A DNA stretch of 64,000 bases from Microbacterium sp. (GCF_031179285.1 NZ_JAPSHY010000012.1:29722-93721), one strand, 5' to 3'. Shown: positions 19,737 through 35,780, numbered from the stretch's first letter. A program made the numbers and translations. The notes: generated by a model from the sequence alone, not told the origin.

Positions 19737-21077
19737 TCAGCGCTTTTCGAGCTCCTGCGCGACGAGGAAGGCGAGCTCGAGGCTCTGCATATGGTTCAGG
19801 CGTGGATCGCACAGGCTCTCGTAGCGGGTGGCGAGGCCCTCCTCGTCGATCTGCTCCGAGCCGCCGAGGCACTCGGTGACATCGTCGCCGGTGAGCTCGA
19901 CGTGGATGCCGCCGGGGAACGTGCCGACCGCCCGGTGCGCCTCGAAGAACCCGCGCACCTCGTCGACCACGTCGTCGAAGCGACGCGTCTTGTACCCGGT
20001 GGGCGTGGTGATGCCGTTGCCGTGCATCGGGTCGGTGACCCACAGCGGCTGCGCGCCCGAGTCGCGAACGGCCTCCAGCAGCGGCGGGAGGGCGTCACGG
20101 ATCTTGCCCGCCCCCATGCGGGTGATGAACGTGAGGCGGCCGGGCTCGCGGTCAGGGTCGAGCTTGTCGATCAGGGCGAGCGCCGTCTCGGGCGTGGTCG
20201 TCGGGCCGAGCTTGACGCCGATCGGATTGCGGATCTTGGAGAAGTAGTCGACGTGCGCGCCGTCGAGGTCTCTCGTGCGCTCGCCGATCCAGAGGAAGTG
20301 CGCCGAGGTGTTGTACGGGGTGTCGGTGCGCGAGTCGATGCGGGTCATCGGCCGCTCGTAGTCCATGAGCAGGCCCTCGTGGCCGGTGAAGAACTCGACG
20401 CGCTTGAGCTCGTCGAAGTCGGCGCCGGCGGCCTCCATGAACTTGATGGCGCGGTCGATCTCGGCGGCCATCCGCTCGTAACGCTGATTCGCCGGGTTCT
20501 GCGCGAAGCCCTTGTTCCACGAATGCACCTCGCGAAGGTCCGCGAAACCACCCTGGGTGAACGCGCGGATCAGGTTCAGCGTGGAGACGGCCGTGTGGTA
20601 GCCCTGGAGGAGCCGCCCTGGGTCGGCCCTGCGGGAGACTTCGGTGAAGTCGTAGCCGTTGACGATGTCACCGCGGTAGGCGGGCAGCGTCACATCGCCG
20701 CGAGTCTCGTCGTCGCTCGAGCGGGGCTTGGCGAACTGGCCGGCCATCCGGCCCATCTTCACGACCGGCATCGACGCACCGTAGGTGAGCACCACGGCCA
20801 TCTGGAGCACCGTCTTGATCCGGTTGCGGATCTGCTCGGCCGTCGCACCGGCGAAGGTCTCGGCGCAATCGCCGCCCTGGAGCAGGAACGCCTGGCCGGA
20901 TGCGGCACGCGCGAGACGCTCGCGGAGGTTGTCGACCTCACCGGCGAAGACCAGCGGCGGCAGGCCGGCGATCTGCTGCGAGACGGCAGCGACGCGGTCG
21001 GCATCGGGCCACTGCGGCTGCTGCTTGATGGGAAGGGAGCGCCACGCGTCAAGGGCGTCGATGTGGTGCTGAAGCAT
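19737..21077 (-). CDS. aroG: Class II 3-deoxy-7-phosphoheptulonate synthase (DAHP synthase)
   Basis: 446 aa; FLLQGGDCAETF, KMGRMAGQFAKPRS, VTDPMHGNG, GIHVELTGDDVTECLGG. Confidence 0.96.
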   Translation of the reverse strand: MLQHHIDALDAWRSLPIKQQPQWPDADRVAAVSQQIAGLPPLVFAGEVDNLRERLARAASGQAFLLQGGDCAETFAGATAEQIRNRIKTVLQMAVVLTYGASMPVVKMGRMAGQFAKPRSSDDETRGDVTLPAYRGDIVNGYDFTEVSRRADPGRLLQGYHTAVSTLNLIRAFTQGGFADLREVHSWNKGFAQNPANQRYERMAAEIDRAIKFMEAAGADFDELKRVEFFTGHEGLLMDYERPMTRIDSRTDTPYNTSAHFLWIGERTRDLDGAHVDYFSKIRNPIGVKLGPTTTPETALALIDKLDPDREPGRLTFITRMGAGKIRDALPPLLEAVRDSGAQPLWVTDPMHGNGITTPTGYKTRRFDDVVDEVRGFFEAHRAVGTFPGGIHVELTGDDVTECLGGSEQIDEEGLATRYESLCDPRLNHMQSLELAFLVAQELEKR

Positions 21078-21104
21078 CCCCTCAGCCTACCGGGAGCGGA
21101 TACG

Positions 21105-21905
21105 TCAGGAGCCGCGTGTGACGCGCACCGGCAGCCGGTCCTTGACCGTGGATGCGTAGACGTCTTCGTACTTCTGGGCGCCCAGTCGCTGCAGCGCGAC
21201 CATGATCTCGTCGGTCACCGAGCGCAGGATGTAGCGGTCGTTCTCCATGCCCTCGAAACGGGAGAAATCCAGAGGCTCGCCGATGACGATCCCGACGCGC
21301 ACGAGGCGCGGCACGCGACGCCCGATCGGCATCGCAGTGTCGGTGTCGACCATGACCACCGGGATCACCGGCACCTTGGCCTCCAGCGCCATCCGGGCGA
21401 TGCCGGTGCGCCCGCGATAGAGCTTGCCGTCCGGGCTGCGGGTGCCCTCGGGGTAGATCCCGAGAAGGTCGCCCCGCCCGAGCACCTGCAGGCCGGTGTT
21501 GAGCGAGGCCTCGGATGCCTTGCCGCCGGAGCGATCGATGGGGATCTGTCCTGTCGCCTTCATGAAGAACTTCGTCGCCCAGCCCTTGAGACCTCGACCG
21601 GTGAAGTAGTCGCTCTTCGCCAGGAACGACATCGGACGATCGATCACCAGCGGTAGGAAGATCGAATCCGCGAAGGAGAGATGGTTGCTGGCGAGGATGG
21701 CGGCGCCGCTCGTGGGCACGTTGCGCCGGCCCACGATCCAGGGACGGAAGATCGCCTTGACCAAGGGGCCGATCGCGACGTACTTCATCAGCCAGTAGAA
21801 CATCGTGGTGAAGTCTATGGCACGCATGCGGCGCGCGCGGAGGCGTGCGTGCAAGGGTCGACCTGCGCGCGACCCGGTTTCACCCGATGTGCGACTCGAT
21901 CCCAT
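21105..21905 (-). CDS. 1-acyl-sn-glycerol-3-phosphate acyltransferase (PlsC family)
   Basis: NHLSFADSIFLP (NHx4D-type box), IYPEGTRSPDG, VPVIPVVM. Start could be internal (MRAIDF or MFYWLM). Confidence 0.9.
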   Translation of the reverse strand: MGSSRTSGETGSRAGRPLHARLRARRMRAIDFTTMFYWLMKYVAIGPLVKAIFRPWIVGRRNVPTSGAAILASNHLSFADSIFLPLVIDRPMSFLAKSDYFTGRGLKGWATKFFMKATGQIPIDRSGGKASEASLNTGLQVLGRGDLLGIYPEGTRSPDGKLYRGRTGIARMALEAKVPVIPVVMVDTDTAMPIGRRVPRLVRVGIVIGEPLDFSRFEGMENDRYILRSVTDEIMVALQRLGAQKYEDVYASTVKDRLPVRVTRGS

Positions 21906-21954
21906 GCCCTAGACTCGGTGCAACACGTGCCCGACCGGTACCGAAGGAGCTGCC

Positions 21955-23784
<1,830 letters not shown>

Positions 23785-23817
23785 GCGATCGCCCCAAAAT
23801 CCGACCGGGGCGGCGAG

Positions 23818-23850
23818 AAAAGACCCCCGCAGATCCTGCGGGGGTCTTTT
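23818..23850. terminator. Bidirectional terminator between convergent fadD-like gene and def
   Basis: Perfect 15-bp stem AAAAGACCCCCGCAG-ATC-CTGCGGGGGTCTTTT. Confidence 0.93.
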
Positions 23851-23856
23851 CGTGGA

Positions 23857-24348
23857 TCAGAACCAGGCGCTCTCGCGCACCTCTCGCATCGCGACCTTGC
23901 GAGCCTCCGGCTCGAGTCTGCTGAGGTAGAGCGTGCCGTCGAGATGGTCGGTCTCATGCTGCAGCGCCTGGGCGAGCAGGCCCTCGCCCTCCAGCACCAT
24001 CGGGTTCCCGTCGAGATCGATCCCCTCGACCCGCGCCCACGGATGCCGCATCGCGTCGTGCCAGAGACCGGGCACCGATAGGCATCCCTCGCCCGTCGGC
24101 ACGGGTTCGCCTCGGACCTCGGTGAGGACCGGGTTGATCACGTAGCCGATCTCGCCGTCGACATTGTAGCTGAAGGCGCGGAGCGCGACCCCGATCTGAG
24201 GCGCGGCCACTCCCGCTCGGCCGGGCAGCTCCACGGTCTCGACGAGGTCGGTGATGAGGGACCGGATCCCCTCGTCGATCTGCTCGATGGGTGCGCAGAC
24301 GGCGCGCAGGACGGGGTCACCGAAGAGACGGATCTCGCGAACTGTCAT
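23857..24348 (-). CDS. def: Peptide deformylase
   Basis: Start [15 protein letters not shown] at 24348; [17 protein letters not shown] and QHETDHLDG motifs. Confidence 0.95.
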   Translation of the reverse strand: MTVREIRLFGDPVLRAVCAPIEQIDEGIRSLITDLVETVELPGRAGVAAPQIGVALRAFSYNVDGEIGYVINPVLTEVRGEPVPTGEGCLSVPGLWHDAMRHPWARVEGIDLDGNPMVLEGEGLLAQALQHETDHLDGTLYLSRLEPEARKVAMREVRESAWF

Positions 24349-26168
24349 CAGGTCGCCTTCGCCCGCAGTCCCTCGACCAGGAGCGCCGCGAGCTCCCGGG
24401 CCGCCTTGCGCGTCTCCGGCTGGAGGTTCGCGAAGACGATCGCGCCGCCGCCGGCGATCTGCACGTCGTACGGCACCCGGACGACGCCCTTCGCACGCGT
24501 GGCGAAGTGCGCTTCGAGCTCGTTGAGGCGCACCAGCGGGGCACCCGGCGTCGACTGGTTCAGGACGATGATCGCCTCGCGCGCCTGCTCGGTGTAGCCG
24601 TTCGTCTCGAGCCACGTCAGCGTCTCGGATGCGAGGCGCGCCTCGTCGACGCTGAGACCCGAGACGATCACGATCTGGTCGGCGAGGTCGAGGGTCGCCG
24701 ACATGACCGAGTGCACGATGCCGGTGCCGGTGTCGGTGAGAACCAGGGAGTAGTAGTGCGCCGCGACACCGGCGACGTCGCGGTAGTCGCTGTCGCTGAA
24801 CGCTTCGGCCACGCGTGGATCGGAATCCGAGGCGAGGACGTCCAGCCGCGTTGCGTCGCGGGCGACGATGGCGGAGAGGTCATGATATCCGCGCACGTCG
24901 TCATGGATGCGGACCAGGTCACGCACCGACTTGTTGTGGCTGGGCTTGACGATGCGGTCGGCCAGTGTGCCACGGTCGGGATTGGCATCGACCGCGATGA
25001 CCCTGTCCTCCCTGGCATCCGCCAGCGCCATGCCGAGAAGCGCCGTGATCGTGGTCTTGCCGACACCGCCCTTGCGAGAGAGCACCGGGACGAACCGTGC
25101 ACCTCCCGCGAGGGGCGCTGCGATCTTCGCCGTCAGCGCTTTGCGTTCGCGCGCACGCCGGCCGTCGCCGATGTTGATCCGCCGTCCCGAGATCGTGTAC
25201 AGGAAGTGGCTCCACGCTCCCTCGGGCTCGGGCTTGGTGAGCTGGTGCGGATCGAGCAGGCGGTCGGCGGTGAGCAGATCGGCACTCTCCCGCGATGAAT
25301 CGCCGACCTGATCGAGTCGCTTCGACGTCAGCGGCATCTCCGCCCGTGCTGCGGCTCGTGCCGGCTGCGTCGAGAGCGCTTTGTCATCAGATCTGTCCAC
25401 GGGGCGGACCTCCTTCTGATTCGGCAGTGGTGCCACTGTCGTCGCAGGTGTGGCGATGTCGGCCTTCGCTCGCGCGAGGAAGCGTGCCGCCGCGGCGGCG
25501 TCCTCATCCTCGACGGCGCCGTCGGCGGCGATGGTCGCCGAAGCGGATGCCCGCGACCGGTCGGCAGCGGGCGGACGCGAGGATGCCGGAGCGTCGACGG
25601 CGGGCTCGTCGGTCGCCCCGGGAGCCGGCGGTTCCGCATCCGCGGTTCTCCGCGGGGTCGCCGTCTTCGACGACTTCTTCGGTTTCGTCGGCGCGGCTGG
25701 CGCGGCTGGCGCGGTCTGTGCAGCATCGGCGACCGCCTCGGCGGCGGGGCTCGGCTGCTCGCTCGGAGCGGCCTCGGCATCGCTGTCCGTGGGCCGCCCA
25801 CCCGCCGATCCGCGCGGCGCGTCTCGTTCCGGTGCCGTGACGGATGCGCCGACCTCTGCTGGCGCGGTCACCTCGGGGCGCACGGCGGGAAGCGGCTCTA
25901 CCGGGATCTCGATGATGATGTCGGCGGCGTTGATGCGGCCGATCGCCCTGGCCTCGTCGACCGGCGTCTCGTCGATGAGCGCGGTGACGATCTCGCCGTC
26001 GACGATGCCGTCGTCAGCGAGGTCGTCGTCCTCGTCCTGCGGCAGGGCGACGCTCACCTGGGCCGTTCCACCGAGGATGCCGATACCCGTCGTGTCGAGG
26101 GATGCGGCGTCGTCGAGCACCCCCAGCGAATCGTCCTCGGACGGGTCGTCGATGTTCTTCGGGCTCAC
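24348..26168 (-). CDS. MinD/ParA-family ATPase with ~300-aa low-complexity acidic/Pro-Ala N-terminal region
   Basis: [23 protein letters not shown] deviant Walker [16 protein letters not shown]-terminal half low complexity. Confidence 0.85.
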   Translation of the reverse strand: MSPKNIDDPSEDDSLGVLDDAASLDTTGIGILGGTAQVSVALPQDEDDDLADDGIVDGEIVTALIDETPVDEARAIGRINAADIIIEIPVEPLPAVRPEVTAPAEVGASVTAPERDAPRGSAGGRPTDSDAEAAPSEQPSPAAEAVADAAQTAPAAPAAPTKPKKSSKTATPRRTADAEPPAPGATDEPAVDAPASSRPPAADRSRASASATIAADGAVEDEDAAAAARFLARAKADIATPATTVAPLPNQKEVRPVDRSDDKALSTQPARAAARAEMPLTSKRLDQVGDSSRESADLLTADRLLDPHQLTKPEPEGAWSHFLYTISGRRINIGDGRRARERKALTAKIAAPLAGGARFVPVLSRKGGVGKTTITALLGMALADAREDRVIAVDANPDRGTLADRIVKPSHNKSVRDLVRIHDDVRGYHDLSAIVARDATRLDVLASDSDPRVAEAFSDSDYRDVAGVAAHYYSLVLTDTGTGIVHSVMSATLDLADQIVIVSGLSVDEARLASETLTWLETNGYTEQAREAIIVLNQSTPGAPLVRLNELEAHFATRAKGVVRVPYDVQIAGGGAIVFANLQPETRKAARELAALLVEGLRAKAT

Positions 26169-26234
26169 GATGTCGCTCCAAGCTTGTGAGGGCCTCGGGT
26201 ACGCAGCAGGTGCGCGGTCCTCGCCCGCACAAGA

Positions 26235-29642
<3,408 letters not shown>

Positions 29643-29726
29643 GCACACCTCTGAGAGCTCGATGCGCGACGATTTCGGCGCACATGGGGCGGGGCTGAGT
29701 GTTCCCTCAGCCTAGGGGAAGGTAAC

Positions 29727-30548
29727 GTGGAGTCCGTGCACGTACTCAGCGTCAGCTCCCTCAAGGGCGGCGTCGGCAAGACGACCGTGACTCTCGGCCT
29801 GGCCTCAGCGGCCTTCGCCCGGGGCGTCCGGACACTCGTCGTCGACCTCGACCCGCAGTCCGATGTGTCCACCGGCATGGATATCCAGGTCGCCGGACGC
29901 CTCAACATCGCCGATGTCCTGGCGAACCCGAAGGAGAAGGTGGTCCGGCAGGCGATCACCTCCAGCGGCTGGGCAAAGGTGCACCCCGGAACCATCGACG
30001 TGCTGATCGGCAGCCCGTCAGCCATCAACTTCGACGGCCCGCATCCGAGCGTCCGCGATGTGTGGAAGCTCGAAGAGGCCCTCGCCGCCGTCGAGGCCGA
30101 CTACGACCTCGTCCTCATCGACTGCGCCCCCTCGCTCAACGCCCTCACGCGCACCGCGTGGGCGGCGAGCGACCGCGTGATCGTCGTCACCGAACCCGGC
30201 CTGTTCTCGGTCGCCGCAGCCGACCGCGCGCTGCGGGCGATCGAAGAGATCCGACGCGGGCTGTCCCCTCGCCTCCAGCCGCTGGGCATCGTCGTCAATC
30301 GCGTCCGCCCCCAGTCGATCGAGCACCAGTTCCGCATCAAGGAGCTGCGCGACATGTTCGGCCCGCTGGTGCTGTCGCCGCAGCTGCCCGAACGCACCTC
30401 TCTGCAGCAGGCGCAAGGCGCCGCGAAGCCGCTGCACATCTGGCCGGGAGACTCCGCGCAGGAACTCGCCGCCGACTTCGATCAGCTGCTGGACCGGATC
30501 GTGCGCACCGGTCGCATCATGGTGCCCGAGGCCGGCGCTCAGGCCTGA
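29727..30548 (+). CDS. ParA/Soj-family ATPase
   Basis: [52 protein letters not shown]. Confidence 0.92.
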   Translation: MESVHVLSVSSLKGGVGKTTVTLGLASAAFARGVRTLVVDLDPQSDVSTGMDIQVAGRLNIADVLANPKEKVVRQAITSSGWAKVHPGTIDVLIGSPSAINFDGPHPSVRDVWKLEEALAAVEADYDLVLIDCAPSLNALTRTAWAASDRVIVVTEPGLFSVAAADRALRAIEEIRRGLSPRLQPLGIVVNRVRPQSIEHQFRIKELRDMFGPLVLSPQLPERTSLQQAQGAAKPLHIWPGDSAQELAADFDQLLDRIVRTGRIMVPEAGAQA

Positions 30549-30565
30549 CCAGCGCGCACAGAAAA

Positions 30566-30593
30566 ACGGCCATCCTCGTCGAGGGTGGCCGTT
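30566..30593. terminator. Terminator hairpin between convergent parA-like and merR genes
   Basis: ACGGCCATCCTCG-T-CGAGGGTGGCCGT stem with one wobble pair, flanked by AAAA. Confidence 0.75.
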
Positions 30594-30620
30594 CTCGTGA
30601 GCGGAGCTCGAGACGGAGCG

Positions 30621-31166
30621 TCAGGCGGAGCGCTTCGCCCGGCGCGCGGAGAGTTCGTCGACGGGGTCCGGTGCCGTCGGGTCGAACTCGACGAGGCTGG
30701 ATTCCACCTCGCGAAGGACCTTGCCGACGGCGATGCCGAACACGCCCTGGCCGCGGCTGACGAGATCGATCACCTCGTCGTTGGAGGTGCAGAGGTAGAC
30801 CGAGGCACCGTCGCTCATCAGGGTCGTACCGGCGAGATCACGGATGCCGGCGGCGCGCAGCTGATCCACTGCCGTGCGGATCTGCTGCAGCGAGATGCCG
30901 GTGTCGAGCAGACGCTTCACGAGCTTGAGCACGAGGATGTCGCGGAACCCGTAGAGACGCTGGGATCCCGAGCCGCTGGCACCGCGGACGGTGGGAACGA
31001 CGAGTTCGGTGCGGGCCCAGTAGTCCAGCTGACGATAGGTGATCCCGGCCGCGCGAGCGGCGACAGCGCCACGGTAGCCGACCTCGTCGTCCATGGCGGG
31101 AAGCCCGTCCGTGAAGAGGAGTTCGCTCACGAACCGCGGGTCGCCGGAAAGCTCATCCGCATTCAT
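30621..31166 (-). CDS. MerR-family transcriptional regulator (Rv1830-like)
   Basis: YRGAVAARAAGITYRQLDYWARTELVVPTVRGASGSGSQRLYGFRDILVLKLVKRLLDTGISLQQIR. Confidence 0.88.
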   Translation of the reverse strand: MNADELSGDPRFVSELLFTDGLPAMDDEVGYRGAVAARAAGITYRQLDYWARTELVVPTVRGASGSGSQRLYGFRDILVLKLVKRLLDTGISLQQIRTAVDQLRAAGIRDLAGTTLMSDGASVYLCTSNDEVIDLVSRGQGVFGIAVGKVLREVESSLVEFDPTAPDPVDELSARRAKRSA

Positions 31167-31265
31167 CTGGTTTCCTCCCTGGAACGGTTACCTCCACGCT
31201 AGAGCAGTGCCCCGGCAGCGGCAATGACATCCGTGCGCGAGTGAAGGTGTGTCGCAATCAGTTCG

Positions 31266-31952
31266 TTACGAAAGCACCCGGGAGAGCGCGTCCTTGACGA
31301 ACAGGCCCCGCACTTCGTCGAGTTTGGCGGCCAGCTCCGGCGCCATCTCGCTCGCCTTGGCGCGGGAAGCGGCATCCGTTCGCCGCAGCAGCGCCGACAT
31401 GGCCGATTCGATGAGTGCGACCTCGCGCTCGGCCCCCTGCCGGACGGCCCGCAGGTGCCGAGGTTCGATGCCGTGACGGTCGAGCGCGACGAGTCCGCGC
31501 AGCAGCGCGACGGTCGCCTCGGAATAGGTGTCGCTTGCGGTGATGATCCCGGTGCTGATCGCGTCGTTGAGCAGCTGCGGCCCGGCTCCCGCGGCCGTCA
31601 GCAGCTCATCGCGGCGGTAGCGCCGGGGCGCGGGGGCGATCGACGGCGGGGGCGCGAGCGACGTCGCGGCCGTGCCGTTCGCGTCGATCTCGTCGAGCTG
31701 CTCGCGGATGATGCTGAGAGGGAGATAGTGGTCGCGCTGCAGCACGAGTCCCAGGCGCAGCCGCTCGATGTCCGCGGCGGAGAACTTGCGATAACCGGAC
31801 TCGGTGCGAGAGGGCTTCACGATGCCCTGAACCTCGAGGAAGCGCAGCTTGCTGGAGGTGAGTTCCGGGAACTCCGGAGTGAGCCGTGCGAGCACCTGAC
31901 CGATGCTCAGCAGGCCCGCGGATCCAGAGCGATCGCGAGCGGGTGACGCCAT
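31266..31952 (-). CDS. ftsR: MerR-family regulator, FtsR-like (Rv1828-like)
   Basis: LLSIGQVLARLTPEFPELTSSKLRFLEVQGIVKPSRTESGYRKFSAADIERLRLGLVLQRDHYLPLSIIREQLDEID; adjacent to FHA gene. Confidence 0.82.
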   Translation of the reverse strand: MASPARDRSGSAGLLSIGQVLARLTPEFPELTSSKLRFLEVQGIVKPSRTESGYRKFSAADIERLRLGLVLQRDHYLPLSIIREQLDEIDANGTAATSLAPPPSIAPAPRRYRRDELLTAAGAGPQLLNDAISTGIITASDTYSEATVALLRGLVALDRHGIEPRHLRAVRQGAEREVALIESAMSALLRRTDAASRAKASEMAPELAAKLDEVRGLFVKDALSRVLS

Positions 31953-32434
31953 CAGCCGTTCGCCGCCGAGCGATCGGCGGGAGAGGCGAAGAAGTTCAGC
32001 CGGAACTTCCCGACGCGCAGTTCTGAGCCGTCGACAAGAGCGCTGCGGTCGACGCGCTCGCCGTTGACATACGTGCCGTTGAGAGAGCGCTGGTCGATGA
32101 TCTCGAACGAGGACCCGCTGCGGGTGATCTCCGCGTGCCGACGTGACACGGTGACGTCATCGAAGAAGATGTCCGCCTCCGGGTGACGGCCGACCGTCGT
32201 TACATCGGTGTCGAGAAGGTAGCGTGCACCCGCCAGCGCACCGGAGCGCACCAGCAGCAGGGCGGATCCGGCAGGCAGCGCCGCGATCGCGGACTGCTCG
32301 ACATCGGTGAGTTCCACGCCGAAGGGGACGAAGGACAGATCGGAATCATGCCCGAACGTCTGCGTCACATCGTGCTTCTGCTCGCCGGTGCGGTGAATGG
32401 GTTCTCCGCCCGATCGGCTCTCGCTGTCTGTCAC
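31952..32434 (-). CDS. garA: FHA-domain protein, GarA/OdhI-like
   Basis: GRHPEADIFFDDVTVSRRHAEITRSGSSFEIIDQRSLNGTYVNGERVD; N-terminal VTQTFG; syntenic with ftsR. Confidence 0.82.
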   Translation of the reverse strand: MTDSESRSGGEPIHRTGEQKHDVTQTFGHDSDLSFVPFGVELTDVEQSAIAALPAGSALLLVRSGALAGARYLLDTDVTTVGRHPEADIFFDDVTVSRRHAEITRSGSSFEIIDQRSLNGTYVNGERVDRSALVDGSELRVGKFRLNFFASPADRSAANG

Positions 32435-32535
32435 AGTGGCCCTCCTTCAGCGTCCAGACTATCCGATGCCGAGCCGCTCGCGGGAGGGTCGTGCGCACTC
32501 AGCCCGCACATACCGGCGATTCATAGGCTGGTGAG

Positions 32536-33198
32536 GTGCTCACGATCGCCCGCCGCCGTTCCAACGCCGCCTTCGCCCTCGCCGTGACGCTGCTCGCGGC
32601 GTTCCTCGTGCTGTTCTCACCGCAACCCGCATCGGCTCACGACAGCCTGGTCGCGTCGGATCCTGCGGCCGACACCACCGTCGAGACGCTGCCCGCCGCA
32701 CTCACCCTCACCTTCAGCGCGAAGCTCATCGACGGCGAGGGGGCGACGGAAGTGGTGGTCACCGACCCCGACGGCGCATCCGTCACCGACGGTCCCGCCA
32801 CCCTGGACGGCGCGATGGTCACTCAGCCGCTGGCCGCAACGGCGGATGCCGGCACCTATCACGTCATCTGGAAGGTGGTCTCCAGCGACGGCCACCCCAC
32901 CTCGGGTGAGTTCTCCTTCACCGTCGCGACGAGCACTGCCGGTGACGCGCCGACCGGGGATCCGACGCCGACGGCAACGCCGAGCGACGAAGCCACCACC
33001 CCGGCATCCTCGAGTGAACCGACGCCTTCGTCCTCGGACGGGACTCCGGCGGATGGCGACTCCTTCATGCGCGTGCTGCCCTGGATCATCGTCCTCATCG
33101 TCGGCGTCGCCGGCGTCGGCGCCCTCGTCGCCGTGCTCGTCGCGCGCGCCCGCAGAAAGGGCCCAGGCGCCGATTCCGACGCACCCGCAGAGGGATAG
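32536..33198 (+). CDS. CopC-domain copper-binding/resistance protein, membrane anchored
   Basis: Signal peptide then AHDSLVASDPAADTTVETLPAALTLTFSAKL...YHVIWKVVSSDGHPTSGEFSFTV; C-terminal TM. Confidence 0.88.
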   Translation: MLTIARRRSNAAFALAVTLLAAFLVLFSPQPASAHDSLVASDPAADTTVETLPAALTLTFSAKLIDGEGATEVVVTDPDGASVTDGPATLDGAMVTQPLAATADAGTYHVIWKVVSSDGHPTSGEFSFTVATSTAGDAPTGDPTPTATPSDEATTPASSSEPTPSSSDGTPADGDSFMRVLPWIIVLIVGVAGVGALVAVLVARARRKGPGADSDAPAEG

Positions 33199-33207
33199 GC
33201 TTGAGGC

Positions 33208-34605
33208 ATGCCACATTACGATGTCGTCATCCTCGGTGCCGGTCCTGGTGGATACGTCGCCGCCGTTCGCAGCGCACAGCTCGGTCTGTCCACCGCCATC
33301 ATCGAGGAGAAGTACTGGGGCGGTGTATGCCTCAACGTCGGCTGCATCCCCTCCAAGGCGCTCCTGAAGAACGCGGAACTCGCGCACACCCTCAAGCACA
33401 AGGCCGATCTCTTCGGCATCTCGGGTGAGTTCACCCTCGACTACGGCAAGGCGTTCGATCGCAGCCGCGTCGTCGCGGACGGCCGCGTCAAGGGCATCCA
33501 CTTCCTCATGAAGAAGAACAAGGTGACCGAGTACGACGGCCGCGGCACCTTCACCGGCCCCAAGGCGATCTCCGTCGCCAAATCCGACGGATCGACCGAA
33601 GAGGTCACCTTCGACAACGTCATCATCGCCACCGGGTCGACCGTCCGACTGCTCCCCGGCGTCACCCTCAGCGAGAACGTCGTCACCTACGAGGAGCAGA
33701 TCCTCAGCCGCGAGCTTCCCGAGTCGATCGTCATCGTCGGGGCCGGACCCATCGGCATGGAGTTCGCCTATGTGATGACGAACTACGGCGTGAAGGTCAC
33801 GATCATCGAATTCCTCGACCGCGCCCTGCCCAACGAGGACGCGGACGTGTCGAAGGAGATCGCCAAGCAGTACAAGAACTACGGCGTCGAGATCCTCACC
33901 TCCACGAAGGTCGAGACCGTCGTCGACAACGGCTCGTCCGTCACCGTCACCTTCACGGGCAAGGACGGTCAGCAGAGTTCGATCGAGACCGGCAAGGTGC
34001 TCATGTCGATCGGCTTCGCACCCCGCGTCGAGGGATTCGGCCTCGACAAGACCGGTGTCGAGCTCACCGAGCGGGGCGCCATCGCCATCGACGATCACAT
34101 GCGCACCAACGTCGAGGGCATCTACGCGATCGGAGACGTCACCGCCAAGCTGCAGCTCGCGCACGTCGCCGAGGCCCAGGGCGTGGTGGCCGCCGAGACC
34201 ATCGGCAAGGCCGAGACCATGACGCTCGGCGACTACCGGATGATGCCGCGCGCGACGTTCTGCTCGCCGCAGGTGGCATCGTTCGGCCTCACCGAGCAGC
34301 AGGCGAAGGACGAGGGGCGCGAGATCAAGGTCTCCACCTTCCCGTTCATGGCCAACGGCAAGGCGCACGGGCTCGGCGAGCCGGTCGGCTTCGTCAAGCT
34401 CATCGCGGATGCCGAGCACCTCGAGCTCATCGGCGCGCACATGATCGGCCCCGACGTCTCCGAGCTCCTTCCCGAGCTGACGCTCGCGCAGAAGTGGGAC
34501 CTCACCGCCCTCGAACTCGCCCGGAACGTCCACACCCACCCGACGCTGTCCGAGGCTCTCCAGGAGGGCTTCCACGGTCTCGCCGGGCACATGATCAACT
34601 TCTGA
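33208..34605 (+). CDS. lpdA: Dihydrolipoyl dehydrogenase
   Basis: [46 protein letters not shown]. Confidence 0.96.
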   Translation: MPHYDVVILGAGPGGYVAAVRSAQLGLSTAIIEEKYWGGVCLNVGCIPSKALLKNAELAHTLKHKADLFGISGEFTLDYGKAFDRSRVVADGRVKGIHFLMKKNKVTEYDGRGTFTGPKAISVAKSDGSTEEVTFDNVIIATGSTVRLLPGVTLSENVVTYEEQILSRELPESIVIVGAGPIGMEFAYVMTNYGVKVTIIEFLDRALPNEDADVSKEIAKQYKNYGVEILTSTKVETVVDNGSSVTVTFTGKDGQQSSIETGKVLMSIGFAPRVEGFGLDKTGVELTERGAIAIDDHMRTNVEGIYAIGDVTAKLQLAHVAEAQGVVAAETIGKAETMTLGDYRMMPRATFCSPQVASFGLTEQQAKDEGREIKVSTFPFMANGKAHGLGEPVGFVKLIADAEHLELIGAHMIGPDVSELLPELTLAQKWDLTALELARNVHTHPTLSEALQEGFHGLAGHMINF

Positions 34606-34617
34606 TCGACAACCTCG

Positions 34618-34653
34618 CACGAAGGCCCGGCACACATGTGCCGGGCCTTCGTG
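34618..34653. terminator. Bidirectional terminator between lpd and FAD monooxygenase
   Basis: Perfect 16-bp stem CACGAAGGCCCGGCAC-ACAT-GTGCCGGGCCTTCGTG. Confidence 0.85.
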
Positions 34654-34655
34654 CG

Positions 34656-35780
34656 TCAGATGCCCCGCATGGTGATGAGGCCGGCGGTCGCCGCTCGCAG
34701 CGGCCGAGTGCCCAGCAGACCGATGAGACCCTCGCGGCCTCGCAGCGGGACGCCGCCGGCCGGCATCCCCATCGCCATGTAGAACGCCGAACGGCGCTGC
34801 GCGGTGCGGGCGGAGCGGGCAGCACGTCGGTGGAACGCGCGAAGGTCGGGTTGGCGCCGCCCGATCTCTCGCCCGAGGGTTTCGGCGAGACGGGAGGCAT
34901 CGAGCCAGCCCAGGTTCATGCCCTGCCCGCCGATCGGGCTCACCTCGTGGGCGGCATCCCCCAACAGGACCACCCGCCCCCGCACTGACGCACGAGCGAG
35001 GTGCTGTGCGGCACGGAAGGCGGAGGGGATGACATCGCCCGCGATGACGGGGCTCGTCCCGATGCGCTCCTCGATCAGCAACCGGAATGCGGTGGCATCG
35101 ACCGGCGACGGATCCGACGCGCCGGTGCGCACCACCCACCGCCGCATCCCGCCCGGCAGCGGGAACGACTCCACCAGTCCGCCCGGTTCGCAGTACAGCT
35201 GGGCCCTGACGCCCGCGTCGGGGTCTGCAGCGTCCAGCATCGCGTACGACGACCATCCCGGCCTCCGCCGCCAGGGGATGCCCAGACTCTGGCGGATCGC
35301 GCTGTGCACGCCGTCGGCGGCGACGACGAGCGAGGCGGTGAGGTCGACCGAGCCGTCGGCCCGATCGACCGACACCCGCACGACATCACCCTCATCGCGC
35401 ACCGCCCGCACCTCGTGCCGGGAACGCAGGATCCCGACGTCCAGCTGTGCGAGCCGCTGCCGCAGCAGTGCATCGGTGCGCCGCTGGGGCAGCACCAGCA
35501 CGGGACGATCGTCGGTGAAGGTCAGCGACGCGAGGACCCGGCCTCGCGAACGCACCTCCCCGCCCTCGAGCCGGAGGGCCTCTCCCCTGACCGCCTCTCC
35601 GACCCCCGCTTCATCGAGCGCGTCCAACCCAGGGCGATGGATGCCGATCGCCCTGGTGCGGCCGTCTGCACCGTCTCGCCGCTCGCAGATCACGACGTCG
35701 AGGCCTCTCTCGGCGAGCAGACACCCCAGCAGCAGCCCGACAGGACCCGCACCGACGATGACGACGTCATGGTCGGGCAT
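34656..35780 (-). CDS. FAD-dependent monooxygenase (UbiH/PHBH-type)
   Basis: DVVIVGAGPVGLLLGCLLAERGLDVVICER, VVAADGVHSAIR, RVVLLGDAAHEVSPIGGQGMNLG. Confidence 0.9.
   Translation of the reverse strand: MPDHDVVIVGAGPVGLLLGCLLAERGLDVVICERRDGADGRTRAIGIHRPGLDALDEAGVGEAVRGEALRLEGGEVRSRGRVLASLTFTDDRPVLVLPQRRTDALLRQRLAQLDVGILRSRHEVRAVRDEGDVVRVSVDRADGSVDLTASLVVAADGVHSAIRQSLGIPWRRRPGWSSYAMLDAADPDAGVRAQLYCEPGGLVESFPLPGGMRRWVVRTGASDPSPVDATAFRLLIEERIGTSPVIAGDVIPSAFRAAQHLARASVRGRVVLLGDAAHEVSPIGGQGMNLGWLDASRLAETLGREIGRRQPDLRAFHRRAARSARTAQRRSAFYMAMGMPAGGVPLRGREGLIGLLGTRPLRAATAGLITMRGI

Noticed and set aside
32617-35256. 879-aa minus-strand ORF over copC/lpd
   Set aside because: Spans two clearly coding plus-strand genes and a terminator; composition of a shadow ORF.
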